64,000 bases of DNA, from the NCBI GenBank assembly GCA_900546575.1, contig URDM01000002.1, positions 1 through 64,000 on the forward strand, given 5' to 3'. Each line of letters starts with the position of its first letter. Positions within the stretch are counted from its first letter, which is position 1. Made by a program: the position numbers and the translations under genes. The stretch comes from an uncultured Prevotella sp. (GTDB taxonomy: Bacteria; Bacteroidota; Bacteroidia; Bacteroidales; Bacteroidaceae). Of this stretch, positions 53,367-63,078 are shown piece after piece. Below the pieces are notes generated by a model, which saw only the letters and a list, made by a program, of their open reading frames with translations, did no database searches and was not told the origin of the DNA.

Positions 53367-55445
53367 ATGGCAAAACTCAGAATATTCGCTGTAAACCTGT
53401 GCCGACTGCTGCTCGCCCTTACGTTCATCCTGTCGGGATACGTCAAGGCCATCGACCCGCTCGGCACACAATACAAGCTGAAGGACTATGCCGCCGCCAT
53501 GCACCTGGCTGAATACATTCCCGACTGGCTTACGCTCACCGGAGCGATAACGCTTGCCATGACGGAGTTCGCTCTCGGCATATTCATGCTGTTTGCCATA
53601 CGGCGCCATCTGGTGTCAAAGCTGGTGACGACATTGATGGTGGTGATGACGCTCATCACGGTGTGGATATTCATTGCCAACCCCGTGAAGGACTGCGGAT
53701 GCTTCGGCGACGCCATAAAGCTCACCAACGGCGAAACGCTTTTGAAGAACATAGTGCTGCTGGCAGCCGCCATTGTCACGGCAATGCGCCCTCTGGACAT
53801 GGCACGGCTAATATCCAAGTCGAACCAGTGGATTGTCACCAACTACACACTGGTGTACATCGTATGCACAAGCATCTACTGCCTGTACGCCCTGCCCACC
53901 TTCGACTTCCGCCCGTATCACATCGGCGCCAACATCAAGAAGGGCATGGAAATACCCGAAGGAGCCGAGCAGCCGGAGTTTGAGACCACGTTCATACTGA
54001 AGAAGAACGGACAGACGCGCGAGTTCACACTCGACAACTATCCCGACTCTACATGGGAGTTTGTCGACTCGAAGACCATTCAGACACGCCAGGGCTACGA
54101 GCCGCCAATACACGACTTCAGCCTGACACTCGCCGAGACCGGCGACGACATCACCGACGACGTGCTGAGCCGCAAGGGATACACATTCCTGCTCATATCG
54201 CCATCGCTTGCCTACGCCGACGACGGCAACTTCGGCGACATCGACCAGATATACGAATACGCATCGGGGCACAACATACCCTTCTACTGCGTGACGGCTT
54301 CTACCGATGACGACATCAACCGCTGGCGCGACCTTACCGGAGCCGAATACCCATTCTGCAATGCCGACGAGACAACGCTCAAGACCATAATACGAAGCAA
54401 CCCCGGACTGCTGCTCCTCAAGGACGCTACCGTCATAGGAAAGTGGAGCCACAACCAGCTGCCCGACCCCGACGAGCTCACGGCAAGCCCCGACCAGCTG
54501 CCCATAGGACAACTGCCGGACGACGGAGTGACCGGCAAACTCATCAAGGTGCTGCTCACATTCCTGCTGCCTCTGACGCTGCTGACCATCGCCGACCGCC
54601 TCTGGGCATGGTCGAAGTGGGTGCGCAACAAAGAAAAGAAAGAATCTAACAAAATATTTCAAATCTTTAAAAACAAAAAGAAAATGAGAAAGAAAATTGT
54701 AGCAGGTAACTGGAAGATGAATCTTAACCTGCAGGATGGCGTAGCTCTCGCCAAGGAAATCAACGAAGCACTCGTAGCTGAAAAGCCAAACTGTGAAGTT
54801 ATCATCTGCACTCCGTTCATTCACCTCGCTTCTGTAGCTCAGGTGCTTGACCAGAACGTAGTAGCTCTCGGTGCCGAGAACTGCGCTGACAAGGTTAAGG
54901 GCGCTTACACTGGCGAAGTTTCAGCCGAAATGGTTAAGAGCACTGGCGCTCAGTACGTAATCCTCGGCCACTCAGAGCGTCGTCAGTACTACGGCGAGAC
55001 TGCTGAGATTCTGAAGGAGAAGGTAGACCTCGCACTTGCTAACGGCTTGAAGATTCTCTTCTGCTGCGGCGAGACTCTCGAGGAGCGTCAGGCAGAGAAG
55101 CAGAACGAGGTAGTAAAGGCAGAGCTCGAAGGATCTGTATTCCACCTCGATGCAGAGGCTTGGAAGAACATCGTTATCGCTTACGAGCCGATCTGGGCTA
55201 TCGGTACCGGCATGACTGCTACTTCTGATCAGGCTGAGGAGATGCTTGCTTACATCCGTTCAATCGTTGCCGAGAAGTACGGCCAGGAGGCTGCTGAGAA
55301 CACTTCTATCCTCTACGGTGGAAGCTGCAAGGCCAGCAACGCTCCCGAACTCTTCTCTAAGCCTAACATCGACGGTGGACTTATCGGTGGCGCTTCATTG
55401 AAGTGCGCTGACTTCAAGGGCATCATCGACGCTTGGAAGAAGTAA
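53367..55445 (+). CDS. DoxX-like/BT_3928-type membrane protein fused in frame to triosephosphate isomerase
   Basis: One uninterrupted 692-codon frame. Residues 1-160 have four membrane segments of the DoxX type ([20 protein letters not shown], then LSVS-like helices around 55-75, 82-105 and 120-140) with [11 protein letters not shown]. Residues about 190-390 form a periplasmic thioredoxin-like domain, followed by a helix near 405-420 and a Lys-rich linker ([15 protein letters not shown], then FKNKKK). From residue 440 the frame continues as complete triosephosphate isomerase. The normal arrangement in relatives is two separate adjacent genes; here the stop codon is missing. Either a real fusion exists or the upstream gene simply reads through. 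Confidence 0.8.
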   Translation: MAKLRIFAVNLCRLLLALTFILSGYVKAIDPLGTQYKLKDYAAAMHLAEYIPDWLTLTGAITLAMTEFALGIFMLFAIRRHLVSKLVTTLMVVMTLITVWIFIANPVKDCGCFGDAIKLTNGETLLKNIVLLAAAIVTAMRPLDMARLISKSNQWIVTNYTLVYIVCTSIYCLYALPTFDFRPYHIGANIKKGMEIPEGAEQPEFETTFILKKNGQTREFTLDNYPDSTWEFVDSKTIQTRQGYEPPIHDFSLTLAETGDDITDDVLSRKGYTFLLISPSLAYADDGNFGDIDQIYEYASGHNIPFYCVTASTDDDINRWRDLTGAEYPFCNADETTLKTIIRSNPGLLLLKDATVIGKWSHNQLPDPDELTASPDQLPIGQLPDDGVTGKLIKVLLTFLLPLTLLTIADRLWAWSKWVRNKEKKESNKIFQIFKNKKKMRKKIVAGNWKMNLNLQDGVALAKEINEALVAEKPNCEVIICTPFIHLASVAQVLDQNVVALGAENCADKVKGAYTGEVSAEMVKSTGAQYVILGHSERRQYYGETAEILKEKVDLALANGLKILFCCGETLEERQAEKQNEVVKAELEGSVFHLDAEAWKNIVIAYEPIWAIGTGMTATSDQAEEMLAYIRSIVAEKYGQEAAENTSILYGGSCKASNAPELFSKPNIDGGLIGGASLKCADFKGIIDAWKK
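54684..55445 (+). CDS. tpiA: Triosephosphate isomerase, probable independent translation start
   Basis: A 253-residue complete enzyme interconverting dihydroxyacetone phosphate and glyceraldehyde 3-phosphate. Catalytic Lys in AGNWKMNLN, His in [13 protein letters not shown], Glu in [11 protein letters not shown], and phosphate loop [10 protein letters not shown] and GGLIGGASL. The ATG at 54684 is preceded by an A-rich stretch typical of strong Bacteroidetes start sites, and codon use changes sharply here towards favoured codons (GCT, CTC, GAG), unlike the upstream membrane part. This suggests high independent translation from 54684 in addition to any fusion product. Confidence 0.85.
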   Translation: MRKKIVAGNWKMNLNLQDGVALAKEINEALVAEKPNCEVIICTPFIHLASVAQVLDQNVVALGAENCADKVKGAYTGEVSAEMVKSTGAQYVILGHSERRQYYGETAEILKEKVDLALANGLKILFCCGETLEERQAEKQNEVVKAELEGSVFHLDAEAWKNIVIAYEPIWAIGTGMTATSDQAEEMLAYIRSIVAEKYGQEAAENTSILYGGSCKASNAPELFSKPNIDGGLIGGASLKCADFKGIIDAWKK

Positions 55446-55474
55446 TACGGACTCAAAACGACAAATTCAAAACA

Positions 55475-55504
55475 GTGGAGCCGTCACAAAGTTGGCGGCT
55501 CCAC
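55475..55504 (+). terminator. Hairpin after tpiA
   Basis: Arms GTGGAGCCG (55475-55483) and CGGCTCCAC (55496-55504). No T-run follows, and the next ATG is 14 bases further, so it may instead protect the tpiA mRNA 3' end. Confidence 0.55.
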
Positions 55505-55518
55505 ATTATAATATATAT

Positions 55519-56208
55519 ATGAAACGCTTTCTATTCATTCTGAACTTGCTATTATGCATAGGTGCAGCCACACAGGCGCAAACCTACACACAACACCTGC
55601 AACAGAAACAGCAGGGCAAGGCCAACGTCACCCTGACACAGAGCCGCGAAATAGAAACGCTTGTCAATGGCGCCAACGTGAGCGCACGCAAACCTGCCTA
55701 CGACAACACTACGCCCAATAACACACACAAGACAGACAACGCCCCCACCCAAAAGCAGAACAACCATGAGCAGACGCAGCAAAAGCACTCTGCCAACCAA
55801 CATAAAGGCGACAGCACCAACAACGCCCATCGCGAACAGCACGCTACCAGCGAGCAGCACGCCGACACACACAAGACCGACAACAACGACAACGAAATGG
55901 AGATACCGACGGTCGACATGCGCAAGAAGGTGATGCGACGCGCATACAAGGTGAACGGCTATAGAGTGCAGGTTTTTGCCGGAGGCAACTCGCGCAACGA
56001 CAAAATAAAGGCACAAAACGCCGGCAATGCCATGAAAATGGCGTTCCCAAGCCAACCCATATACGTACACTTCTACTCGCCACGATGGATATGCCGCATG
56101 GGCAACTACCGCACCTACGCAGAAGCCAACGCCATACTGCAACAGGTAAAGAAAATGGGATACAAACAGGCTTGCATCGTAAGCGGAAAGATCACAGTGG
56201 CGTATTAG
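55519..56208 (+). CDS. SPOR-domain exported protein
   Basis: A 229-residue protein. The signal peptide MKRFLFILNLLLCIGAATQA is followed by a disordered His/Gln/Asn/Thr-rich stretch (about 70-125, HKTDNAPTQKQNNHEQTQQ-type) and a C-terminal SPOR domain (about 150-229: YRVQVFAGGNSRNDKI, CRMGNYRTYAEANAIL, and VSGKITV). SPOR domains bind septal denuded peptidoglycan, so it probably acts in the periplasm at division or in the outer membrane. I start at ATG 55519. Confidence 0.88.
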   Translation: MKRFLFILNLLLCIGAATQAQTYTQHLQQKQQGKANVTLTQSREIETLVNGANVSARKPAYDNTTPNNTHKTDNAPTQKQNNHEQTQQKHSANQHKGDSTNNAHREQHATSEQHADTHKTDNNDNEMEIPTVDMRKKVMRRAYKVNGYRVQVFAGGNSRNDKIKAQNAGNAMKMAFPSQPIYVHFYSPRWICRMGNYRTYAEANAILQQVKKMGYKQACIVSGKITVAY

Positions 56209-56214
56209 GAATTA

Positions 56215-56500
56215 GGAGTTTTGAATTTTGAGTTTTGAATTATTCTCGGCTTCGCCTGCGATTAGGAATTAATCAATGTTGAATTGAGAATTCAAAACTC
56301 AAAACTCAAAACTCAAAATTGCCAAAGGCAATAATTCAAAATTCAAAACTCAAAACTCAAAATTGCCAAAGGCAATAATTCAAAATTCAAAACTCAAAAT
56401 TCAAAATTGCCAAAGGCAACAATTCAAAATTCAAAACTCAAAACTCAAAATTGCCAAAGGCAACAATTCAAAATTCAAAACTCAAAATTCAAAATTCAAA
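56215..56500 (+). repeat. Hairpin-plus-heptad repeat array forming the folE leader
   Basis: The same array type as at 6480-6782. The palindrome TTGCC-AAA-GGCAA begins at 56319, 56363, 56407 and 56451, an exact 44-nt period, in a background of TCAAAAT/TCAAAAC heptads. The last hairpin starts 50 nt before the folE ATG. An outer CTCGGCTTCGCCTGCG dyad occurs on the upstream side. No gene. Confidence 0.85.
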
Positions 56501-57091
56501 ATGATAACTCCCGAATACCGCAAGGGTCTCGACGACCTCGCATCACACTACAAAGAAGTACTGACATTGCTCGGCGAAGACCCCGAACGCGAGGGACTGC
56601 AGAAGACACCGATGCGTGTAGCAAAGGCAATGCAGGTGCTCACACGCGGCTACTCGCAAGATCCGCACAAGGTATTGACCGACGCCCTCTTCAAGGAAGA
56701 CTACAACCAGATGGTACTCGTCAAGGACATCGACGTGTTTTCGCTTTGCGAGCACCACATGTTGCCTTTCTACGGCAAGGCACACGTGGCGTATATCCCC
56801 AACGGCTACATCACCGGACTGAGCAAGATAGCACGCGTAGTGGACATATTCTCACATCGTCTGCAGGTGCAGGAGCGTCTGACTCAGCAGATACGCGAGT
56901 GCATCGAGGACACACTCCATCCCCTCGGAGTGATGGTAGTGATTGAGGCTAAGCACATGTGCATGCAGATGCGTGGCGTGGAGAAGCAAAGCTCCATAAC
57001 CATGACGAGCGACTTCTCAGGCGCTTTCGAACAGGCGAAGACACGTCAGGAACTGATGAACCTCATCAACTCCAATTCGCACAAGTTCTGA
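56501..57091 (+). CDS. folE: GTP cyclohydrolase I
   Basis: A 196-residue enzyme opening tetrahydrofolate/pterin synthesis by converting GTP to dihydroneopterin triphosphate. Motifs: [19 protein letters not shown], the zinc cysteine and histidine in [39 protein letters not shown], and [13 protein letters not shown] with the second zinc cysteine. The frame could be extended 46 residues upstream through the repeat array, but ATG 56501 matches the family start. Confidence 0.95.
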   Translation: MITPEYRKGLDDLASHYKEVLTLLGEDPEREGLQKTPMRVAKAMQVLTRGYSQDPHKVLTDALFKEDYNQMVLVKDIDVFSLCEHHMLPFYGKAHVAYIPNGYITGLSKIARVVDIFSHRLQVQERLTQQIRECIEDTLHPLGVMVVIEAKHMCMQMRGVEKQSSITMTSDFSGAFEQAKTRQELMNLINSNSHKF

Positions 57092-57227
57092 TAAGAACAA
57101 AAAAATATTGAAAAAAAGCAGACTATCCGTGCAATGTTTACCTGATGCCTGCATTATATATAATGTATAGGCTGTAAAGCTATAACATTGCAACGAATAT
57201 AAAAACAATAAAAACAGAACAAACAGA

Positions 57228-57914
57228 ATGAAGAATCTTAGAAACTTTATCATGGCGTTCGTCGGCTTCATTGCCGTTGCCATGTGCGTAACATCATGTC
57301 TCAGCAACGAGGACGACTCTCTCGACTACGCTACACAGAAGCAATATCAGCAAATTATGGCAGGTCCGCAGACCGGCTTGATCCGCTTCTATCGCCAGCA
57401 GGGCACAAGAGCCTACGTAGGTCAGCAGACTCTCGTTAAGTACGACTCTATTAAAAATGCCAGCTGGTATATAGGATCAGACTCTACTATAACAATCAAC
57501 AACTTCCCGGTATATATGCTCGACAGCGCTATTATTGTCAACAAGGATGCTACAGGCGACGATGCCGTAAAGTATCGCTCGCTCAATCAGGCTATACGCG
57601 CCCTGAAGAACAGCTCACTGGGATCAGAAAATGTCAAGGCTTTTTATGCAATTCCTTCAACAGGATGGGTAAGCGAAAGCGTTATACAGTTTATGTTTCA
57701 GCCGACAACCATCGAGCGTACAATAAACTTTAACGGAGGCGACCACAAGGTTTACTTTGTATTCAACAGCTACAACGTAGGCGCATTCTCAAGAAGCACC
57801 CGTGAGGCACAGGCATCGTACACACTGTCTGCCATCTGCATCGACAAGCTCAGCCAGCAGAATGCTGTGCCGTCAACATACTTCAATAGAGTAGGCATCC
57901 TGTTGGCAAAATAA
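57228..57914 (+). CDS. Lipoprotein, unknown function
   Basis: A 228-residue exported lipoprotein (VTSCLSNEDD, Cys about residue 24). The rest is beta-rich, with NGGDHKVYFVFNSYNVGAFS. It resembles DUF4840-type Bacteroidales lipoproteins, but I am not certain. It stands between folE and xth without visible operon link. Confidence 0.78.
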   Translation: MKNLRNFIMAFVGFIAVAMCVTSCLSNEDDSLDYATQKQYQQIMAGPQTGLIRFYRQQGTRAYVGQQTLVKYDSIKNASWYIGSDSTITINNFPVYMLDSAIIVNKDATGDDAVKYRSLNQAIRALKNSSLGSENVKAFYAIPSTGWVSESVIQFMFQPTTIERTINFNGGDHKVYFVFNSYNVGAFSRSTREAQASYTLSAICIDKLSQQNAVPSTYFNRVGILLAK

Positions 57915-57965
57915 GGCGCAACACGTGTGCTACAGCTACAACAATAAATAAGCAAATACACATAA

Positions 57966-58715
57966 ATGAAATTCATTTCATGGAACGTAAATGGTCTGCG
58001 TGCGTGCGTGCAGAAAGGGTTTGAAGACTCTTTCCGCACGCTCGACGCGGACTTTTTCTGTCTGCAAGAGACCAAGATGCAGGCAGGTCAGCTCGACTTG
58101 CAGTTTGAAGGCTACAACTCCTATTGGAACTATGCCGACAAGAAGGGATATTCGGGCACTGCCATATACACACGCCACACACCCGTAAGCGTGAGTTACG
58201 GCATCGGAATAGACGAGCATGACCACGAAGGACGCGTCATAACACTCGAGATGGAGAAATTCTATCTCGTCACATGCTATACACCCAACTCGCAGGACGG
58301 ACTGCGCCGACTCGACTATCGCATGAAGTGGGAGGACGATTTCCTCAACTACATCAAGCAGCTTGATGCCAAGAAGCCAGTCATTCTGTGCGGCGACCTG
58401 AACGTAGCACACGAGGAAATAGACCTCAAGAATCCCAAGACCAACCGCAAGAACGCCGGATTCACCGACGAGGAACGCCAGAAGATGACACAATTCCTTG
58501 CCAACGGATTCGTCGATACGTTCCGTTCGCTGCATCCCAACGACCCCACCTACTCGTGGTGGTCGTACAGATTCCGTGCACGCGAGAAGAACGCCGGATG
58601 GCGTATCGACTACTTCATCGTGTCCGAACGTATGCAAGCCAACATCACATCGGCAGCAATACACACAGAAATATACGGCAGCGACCACTGCCCCGTAGAG
58701 CTCGTCATTGAATGA
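57966..58715 (+). CDS. xth: Exodeoxyribonuclease III (AP endonuclease)
   Basis: A 249-residue DNA-repair nuclease acting at abasic sites. Motifs of the EEP superfamily: [44 protein letters not shown], and [20 protein letters not shown], with the catalytic [12 protein letters not shown] near the end. A good terminator overlaps its stop codon. Confidence 0.95.
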   Translation: MKFISWNVNGLRACVQKGFEDSFRTLDADFFCLQETKMQAGQLDLQFEGYNSYWNYADKKGYSGTAIYTRHTPVSVSYGIGIDEHDHEGRVITLEMEKFYLVTCYTPNSQDGLRRLDYRMKWEDDFLNYIKQLDAKKPVILCGDLNVAHEEIDLKNPKTNRKNAGFTDEERQKMTQFLANGFVDTFRSLHPNDPTYSWWSYRFRAREKNAGWRIDYFIVSERMQANITSAAIHTEIYGSDHCPVELVIE

Positions 58716-58726
58716 CGGGCTTTTTT
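58699..58726 (+). terminator. Terminator overlapping the xth stop codon
   Basis: AGCTCGTCATT (58699-58709) pairs with AATGACGGGCT (58711-58721) with a bulged or mismatched base, followed by seven T. The TGA stop (58713-58715) is inside the stem, so the last codons serve both roles. Confidence 0.75.
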
Positions 58727-58765
58727 TATAATGTAATAGGCATAACCTAAAGAAACATTAAAATA

Positions 58766-58797
58766 TTTGTCATTTCCGCAAAAAGTAACTATCTTTG
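58766..58797 (+). promoter_or_regulatory. Promoter of the psd-pssA operon
   Basis: TTTG (58766-58769), a 20-base spacer and TATCTTTG (58790-58797) match the consensus. The leader to the ATG at 58918 is about 115 bases. Confidence 0.7.
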
Positions 58798-58917
58798 CAC
58801 AGATAAATTGTGTCCGTGCATACATCTGTTTTCTTGACATTTCTATCGGGACATACAACATGACGTAAAAACAAAATTAAAACAACAACCAAATACAGCC
58901 TAACCCCATAACTTACA

Positions 58918-59610
58918 ATGATTAAAAGAATAAAGAAACTCAAGAAAATACGCCTACACCGTGAAGGAACCGACACTCTCGTATACGGATTCATATTCAT
59001 TGCAGCTATCGCTCTGCTGTTGTGGCGCTTCTGCGACAACAAAGCTCCGTTCTGGTGCTTCACTGTAATATTCGCTGTAGTCTACGGAATTGTAATCAAC
59101 TTCTTCCGATGCCCCATCAGATTCTTCCCAAGCGAAGACACCGAGAAGATAGTAGTGGCTCCGGCCGACGGTCGCATAGTAGTGATTGAAGAGGTAGACG
59201 AAGACACCTACTTCCACGAGCGCCGCATTATGGTGAGCATTTTCATGAGTCTGTTCAATGTACACGCCAACTGGTTCCCAGTAGACGGACGCGTCAAGCT
59301 CGTAGCTCATCACAACGGCAACTTCCACAAGGCTTGGTTGCCCAAGGCAAGCGAAGAGAACGAGCACGCCGACGTAGTCATAACAACTCCCGATGGTGTC
59401 GACATCCTGTGCCGACAGATAGCAGGTGCCGTGGCACGACGCATCGTGACATACGCCAAGGAGGGTGAGGATTGCTACATCGACGAGCACCTCGGATTTA
59501 TAAAGTTCGGTTCGCGCGTTGACGTTTATCTGCCACTCGGCACCGAGATATGCGTCAAGATGGGACAAGCCACTACCGGCGACCAGACTATAATAGCTAA
59601 ACTCAAGTAG
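58918..59610 (+). CDS. psd: Phosphatidylserine decarboxylase
   Basis: A 230-residue inner-membrane enzyme making phosphatidylethanolamine. N-terminal membrane segments (residues about 20-62, [17 protein letters not shown]) are followed by the decarboxylase domain: [32 protein letters not shown], and the self-cleavage site [10 protein letters not shown] that yields the pyruvoyl cofactor. Of the short Bacteroidetes type (class II-like). Shares an operon with pssA, which supplies its substrate. Confidence 0.93.
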   Translation: MIKRIKKLKKIRLHREGTDTLVYGFIFIAAIALLLWRFCDNKAPFWCFTVIFAVVYGIVINFFRCPIRFFPSEDTEKIVVAPADGRIVVIEEVDEDTYFHERRIMVSIFMSLFNVHANWFPVDGRVKLVAHHNGNFHKAWLPKASEENEHADVVITTPDGVDILCRQIAGAVARRIVTYAKEGEDCYIDEHLGFIKFGSRVDVYLPLGTEICVKMGQATTGDQTIIAKLK

Positions 59611-59653
59611 AGATTGGCACATAAAGAAATACGGAACAACAATGAACTTAAAT

Positions 59654-59702
59654 AATCGCGGCAATGCCGCGATTTTGATTTTATAAATTCAAAAATCGAA
59701 TA
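59654..59702 (+). promoter_or_regulatory. Hairpin-plus-AT leader of pssA
   Basis: Palindrome AATCGCGGCA-A-TGCCGCGATT (59654-59674) followed by an AT stretch with TTTTGAT and TTCAAAAAT units and the ATG at 59703. The hairpin starts 49 nt before the ATG. It could also act as a psd terminator or intercistronic hairpin. Confidence 0.65.
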
Positions 59703-60428
59703 ATGGCAAACTTTATAACAAGTAAGATACCAAACACCCTGACATGTGGCAACCTCGTATCTGGCTGCATAGCTACCTACTTCGCCCTGTGCGGCGAAGC
59801 CCAGCTGGCACTCGTATGGATTATAGCAGGAGCCGTGTTCGACTTCTTCGACGGAATGAGCGCCCGACTGCTGGGCGTAAGCTCGCCTATAGGCAAGGAA
59901 CTCGACTCTTTGGCAGACGACGTTACGTTCGGCGTGGCACCGTCAGCAATGGTTTTCACACAACTTTCGGTTATGGACTATCCGTCGTTTATGGATTCTA
60001 TCGCGTCATACGTGCCATTCTTTGCCTTCGTTATGGCTGCCTTCTCGGCACTGCGATTGGCAAAATTCAATCTTGACACACGACAGACAACGTCATTCAT
60101 TGGTCTGCCCACACCAGCCAACGCGCTGTTCTGGGCTTCGCTGCTTGTGTCGCAACCAGACTTTCTGGAGAGTTCTACAGTAATGGTATTGCCGATGCTC
60201 GCCATGATATGCGTAAGCTGCTGGCTGTTGATAGCCGAAATTCCGATGTTCGCCCTCAAGTTCAAGAACTGGGGATGGGCAGGCAACGAGCTTAGATATT
60301 CATTCATCGTGTTCTCGGCTGCCATGATTGTATTACTGGGCATAATGCAAAGCTTCTGGGTTATCATAACAGCCTACTTCCTGACATCGGTTGTAGCTAA
60401 CGCTATGAATACCAAAGCCAAGCAATAA
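59703..60428 (+). CDS. pssA: CDP-diacylglycerol--serine O-phosphatidyltransferase
   Basis: A 241-residue inner-membrane enzyme that makes phosphatidylserine from CDP-diacylglycerol. The CDP-alcohol phosphotransferase signature DFFDGMSARLLG, then GKELDSLADDVTFG, is at residues about 41-75, followed by several hydrophobic segments. Downstream of psd by 92 bases and upstream of DUF4834 by 61. Confidence 0.95.
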   Translation: MANFITSKIPNTLTCGNLVSGCIATYFALCGEAQLALVWIIAGAVFDFFDGMSARLLGVSSPIGKELDSLADDVTFGVAPSAMVFTQLSVMDYPSFMDSIASYVPFFAFVMAAFSALRLAKFNLDTRQTTSFIGLPTPANALFWASLLVSQPDFLESSTVMVLPMLAMICVSCWLLIAEIPMFALKFKNWGWAGNELRYSFIVFSAAMIVLLGIMQSFWVIITAYFLTSVVANAMNTKAKQ

Positions 60429-60489
60429 GTGGCAGGAAAAGCTCAAGAGAGGCACAAATATATTTATTAACTTCAAACAGACAAAGAAA

Positions 60490-60756
60490 ATGGTATTTGT
60501 AGGACTCTTTCTGAAATCAATATTTCTCATCTTGCTGCTGAGCGCCTTCTTCTTCATCGGCATCATATTATATTTATATGTACGCGTGAAGAAAATGACC
60601 AAGACGTTCAATTCCAAGTCTACAAGACGCTCCACCAACAAGTCACAACCGACAAACGAACACGTATACGACGAACGCCCTGAAAGCCAAGCCAAACGAA
60701 AGATATTTGCCAAAGACGAAGGCGAATACGTGGATTTTGAAGAAGAAAAGAACTGA
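60490..60756 (+). CDS. DUF4834 family small membrane protein
   Basis: An 88-residue protein with one N-terminal membrane segment (FLKSIFLILLLSAFFFIGII) and a charged cytosolic tail ending in an acidic cluster (GEYVDFEEEKN). This is the DUF4834 pattern, often next to pssA in Bacteroidales. Function unknown. The next gene starts 1 base after its stop. Confidence 0.82.
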   Translation: MVFVGLFLKSIFLILLLSAFFFIGIILYLYVRVKKMTKTFNSKSTRRSTNKSQPTNEHVYDERPESQAKRKIFAKDEGEYVDFEEEKN

Positions 60757-60757
60757 T

Positions 60758-61813
60758 ATGAGCAAGTACACAGACGAAGCCGTAGCACTGCTGCAACGAC
60801 TTATTGCAACTCCGTCAATAAGCAGGGACGAGAAATCTGCAGCCGACATCATGCAGGGATACATCGAATGTCTCGGCATGAAGACGTGGCGCGAGGCTAA
60901 CAACGTGTGGACTGTATCGCCATGGTTTGACGAAAACAAGCCTACCCTACTGCTCAACGCACATATCGACACCGTAAAACCCGTCAGTTCGTGGACTCGA
61001 AAACCCTTTGAACCTACCATTGAGGACGGAACGCTGTACGGACTGGGCAGCAACGACTGCGGTGGCGGACTCGTATCGCTGTTGCAAGCAATGCGCATCC
61101 TGTGCCGACAGGAGCAAAAATACAACATCATTTATCTCGCCTCGGCAGAAGAGGAGGTTTCGGGCAAGGACGGAATAAGCCGTGCCATACCAATGTTGCC
61201 GCGCATCGACGTTGCAATAGTGGGCGAACCTACTGGCATGCAGCCAGCCATTGCTGAAAAAGGACTGATGGTTCTCGATCTGACGGCACACGGCAAGAGC
61301 GGACATGCGGCACGTGGCGAAGGCATCAACGCCCTGTATGCAGCACTCGACGACCTTGTATGGATACGCGACTACCGCTTTGAGCGCGTCAGTCCGTTAC
61401 TCGGACCTACCATAATGAACGCCACAGTCATCAATGCAGGCACCCAACACAATGTAGTTCCTGACGAATGCCATATCATAGTGGATGTGCGCACCAACGA
61501 GCTCTACACCAATGAGGAGGTATGCGAATTCGTTGCAAAGAACATTCAGAGCGACTGTAAGGCGCGGTCGTACCGCCTGCACTCATCACACATACCCGTC
61601 GACCACCCAATAGTACAACGACTCAAGGCTATGGGCAAGACTCCTTTCGGGTCGCCGACGCTTAGCGACCAGGCTCTTATGCCTTGGCAGTCATTAAAAC
61701 TTGGTCCAGGAGACTCGGCACGTTCCCACTCTGCCGACGAATACATACGCATCAACGAGATTAACGACGCAATAGAAACATACGTTGAATTGCTCGACAA
61801 ACAAGTAATTTGA
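60758..61813 (+). CDS. argE: M20 family metallo-hydrolase (acetyl/succinyl-ornithine or -citrulline deacetylase type)
   Basis: A 351-residue cytosolic zinc peptidase-fold enzyme. Metal ligands: NAHIDTVKPV, GLGSNDCGGGLVSLL (bridging Asp), ASAEEEVSGKDG, VGEPTGMQPAIAEKG, and RSHSADEYI near the end. In Bacteroidetes this type removes the N-acyl group in arginine synthesis, often from N-succinylcitrulline. The symbol is tentative. I start at ATG 60758, just after the DUF4834 stop. Confidence 0.87.
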   Translation: MSKYTDEAVALLQRLIATPSISRDEKSAADIMQGYIECLGMKTWREANNVWTVSPWFDENKPTLLLNAHIDTVKPVSSWTRKPFEPTIEDGTLYGLGSNDCGGGLVSLLQAMRILCRQEQKYNIIYLASAEEEVSGKDGISRAIPMLPRIDVAIVGEPTGMQPAIAEKGLMVLDLTAHGKSGHAARGEGINALYAALDDLVWIRDYRFERVSPLLGPTIMNATVINAGTQHNVVPDECHIIVDVRTNELYTNEEVCEFVAKNIQSDCKARSYRLHSSHIPVDHPIVQRLKAMGKTPFGSPTLSDQALMPWQSLKLGPGDSARSHSADEYIRINEINDAIETYVELLDKQVI

Positions 61814-61844
61814 AAACAACAAACTTAAAACCCTGCAATCTATT

Positions 61845-63035
61845 ATGCTTAACAATTTCAAGATAGACAACGAAACCAAAAGCGGACAATGCAAGAAAGG
61901 CATACTCAACTATTTCGTTGCTAACGGCAACTCAACCATACAGGAGCTGGCCAAGGAAGTGAATCTTAGCGTTCCAACCGTTACCAAGGCATTGGGCGAA
62001 CTGCTCAACATGGGATATATCAACGAGTATGGAAAGCAGGAGACCGGCGAAGGACGTCATCCGACACTCTATGGCCTCAATCCCGACTCAGGCTATTTTG
62101 TCGGAGTAGAGATTAAGGAAGGCTTTGTCAATCTTGGAATGATCAATTTCCGAGGCGACCTCGTTAATATCGAGAACGACAAGCCATGCCGCATCGACAA
62201 CACAATGGAGTCGGTCAAGGAGCTGTGCGAACTCGTTAAGCAATTTATCGACAAGTCGGGAGTAAACAAAGACAAGATACTTAACGTGCTGTTCAGCATC
62301 GCCGGACGCGTAAACGCAAAGAGCGGATACAGCCACACAATATATAATTTCACAGAAGAGCCCCTCACTACACTCTTCTCCGACCTGCTCAACTATCCTG
62401 CAAGCATCGAAAACGATACAAGAGCATACGCTTACGGCGAATATATGGCAGGCAATGTCAACGGCGAACGAGACATTCTATTCGTAAATGCAAGCTGGGG
62501 ACTTGGCCTCGGAATAATCGTCAACGGCGAACTCTATACCGGACGCTCTGGATTTGCAGGCGAAATAGGTCACATGCACTTATATAACAACGAGATACTC
62601 TGCCACTGCGGCAAGAAGGGATGTCTCGAAACCGAGGCTTCGGGACGCGCTCTCTACCGCATAATGCACGAACGCATCAATGCCGGCGAATCGTCGTCGC
62701 TGACACAAAGCGTTGGCAACGACTTCACACTCGACGACATCATCGATGCTGTCAATGCCGAAGACCCACTGAGCATAGACGTAGTGGAGCACATCGGACA
62801 CGCTATCGGCGAGACCGTTGCCAACCTTATCAATGTGTTCAACCCCGAACTGGTAGTCATAGGCGGACTGCTGGCACGCACGGGCGACTTCCTTCTGCAG
62901 GCTGTCAACGTGTCGGTGCGCAAGTATACACTCAATCTTGTCAACAAGGACACACGCCTGTGCCTGTCAAAACTCAACGAACGCGGAGGCATTATAGGAG
63001 CCTGTCTGCTGGCACGCAAGATGGTGCTGGGATAA
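61845..63035 (+). CDS. ROK family protein with N-terminal helix-turn-helix
   Basis: A 396-residue transcriptional regulator or kinase. Residues about 20-65 form a winged helix (STIQELAKEVNLSVPTVTKA); the ROK domain carries DIL-FVNASWGLGLGIIV, and the zinc signature CHCGKKGCLETEASG (residues about 250-265). ROK regulators of this kind respond to sugars or sugar phosphates; the ligand is unknown. It lies next to argE-like and dnaE genes with no sugar genes nearby. Confidence 0.9.
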   Translation: MLNNFKIDNETKSGQCKKGILNYFVANGNSTIQELAKEVNLSVPTVTKALGELLNMGYINEYGKQETGEGRHPTLYGLNPDSGYFVGVEIKEGFVNLGMINFRGDLVNIENDKPCRIDNTMESVKELCELVKQFIDKSGVNKDKILNVLFSIAGRVNAKSGYSHTIYNFTEEPLTTLFSDLLNYPASIENDTRAYAYGEYMAGNVNGERDILFVNASWGLGLGIIVNGELYTGRSGFAGEIGHMHLYNNEILCHCGKKGCLETEASGRALYRIMHERINAGESSSLTQSVGNDFTLDDIIDAVNAEDPLSIDVVEHIGHAIGETVANLINVFNPELVVIGGLLARTGDFLLQAVNVSVRKYTLNLVNKDTRLCLSKLNERGGIIGACLLARKMVLG

Positions 63036-63078
63036 GAACAGACCCGAATAAAGCCGCCGCCGATAATATCAAAATAAC

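Noticed and set aside
56363..56500. N-terminal extension of folE through the repeat array
   Set aside because: It would translate heptad repeats into a QNSKFK-rich peptide not seen in GTP cyclohydrolase I, whose usual start is at 56501.
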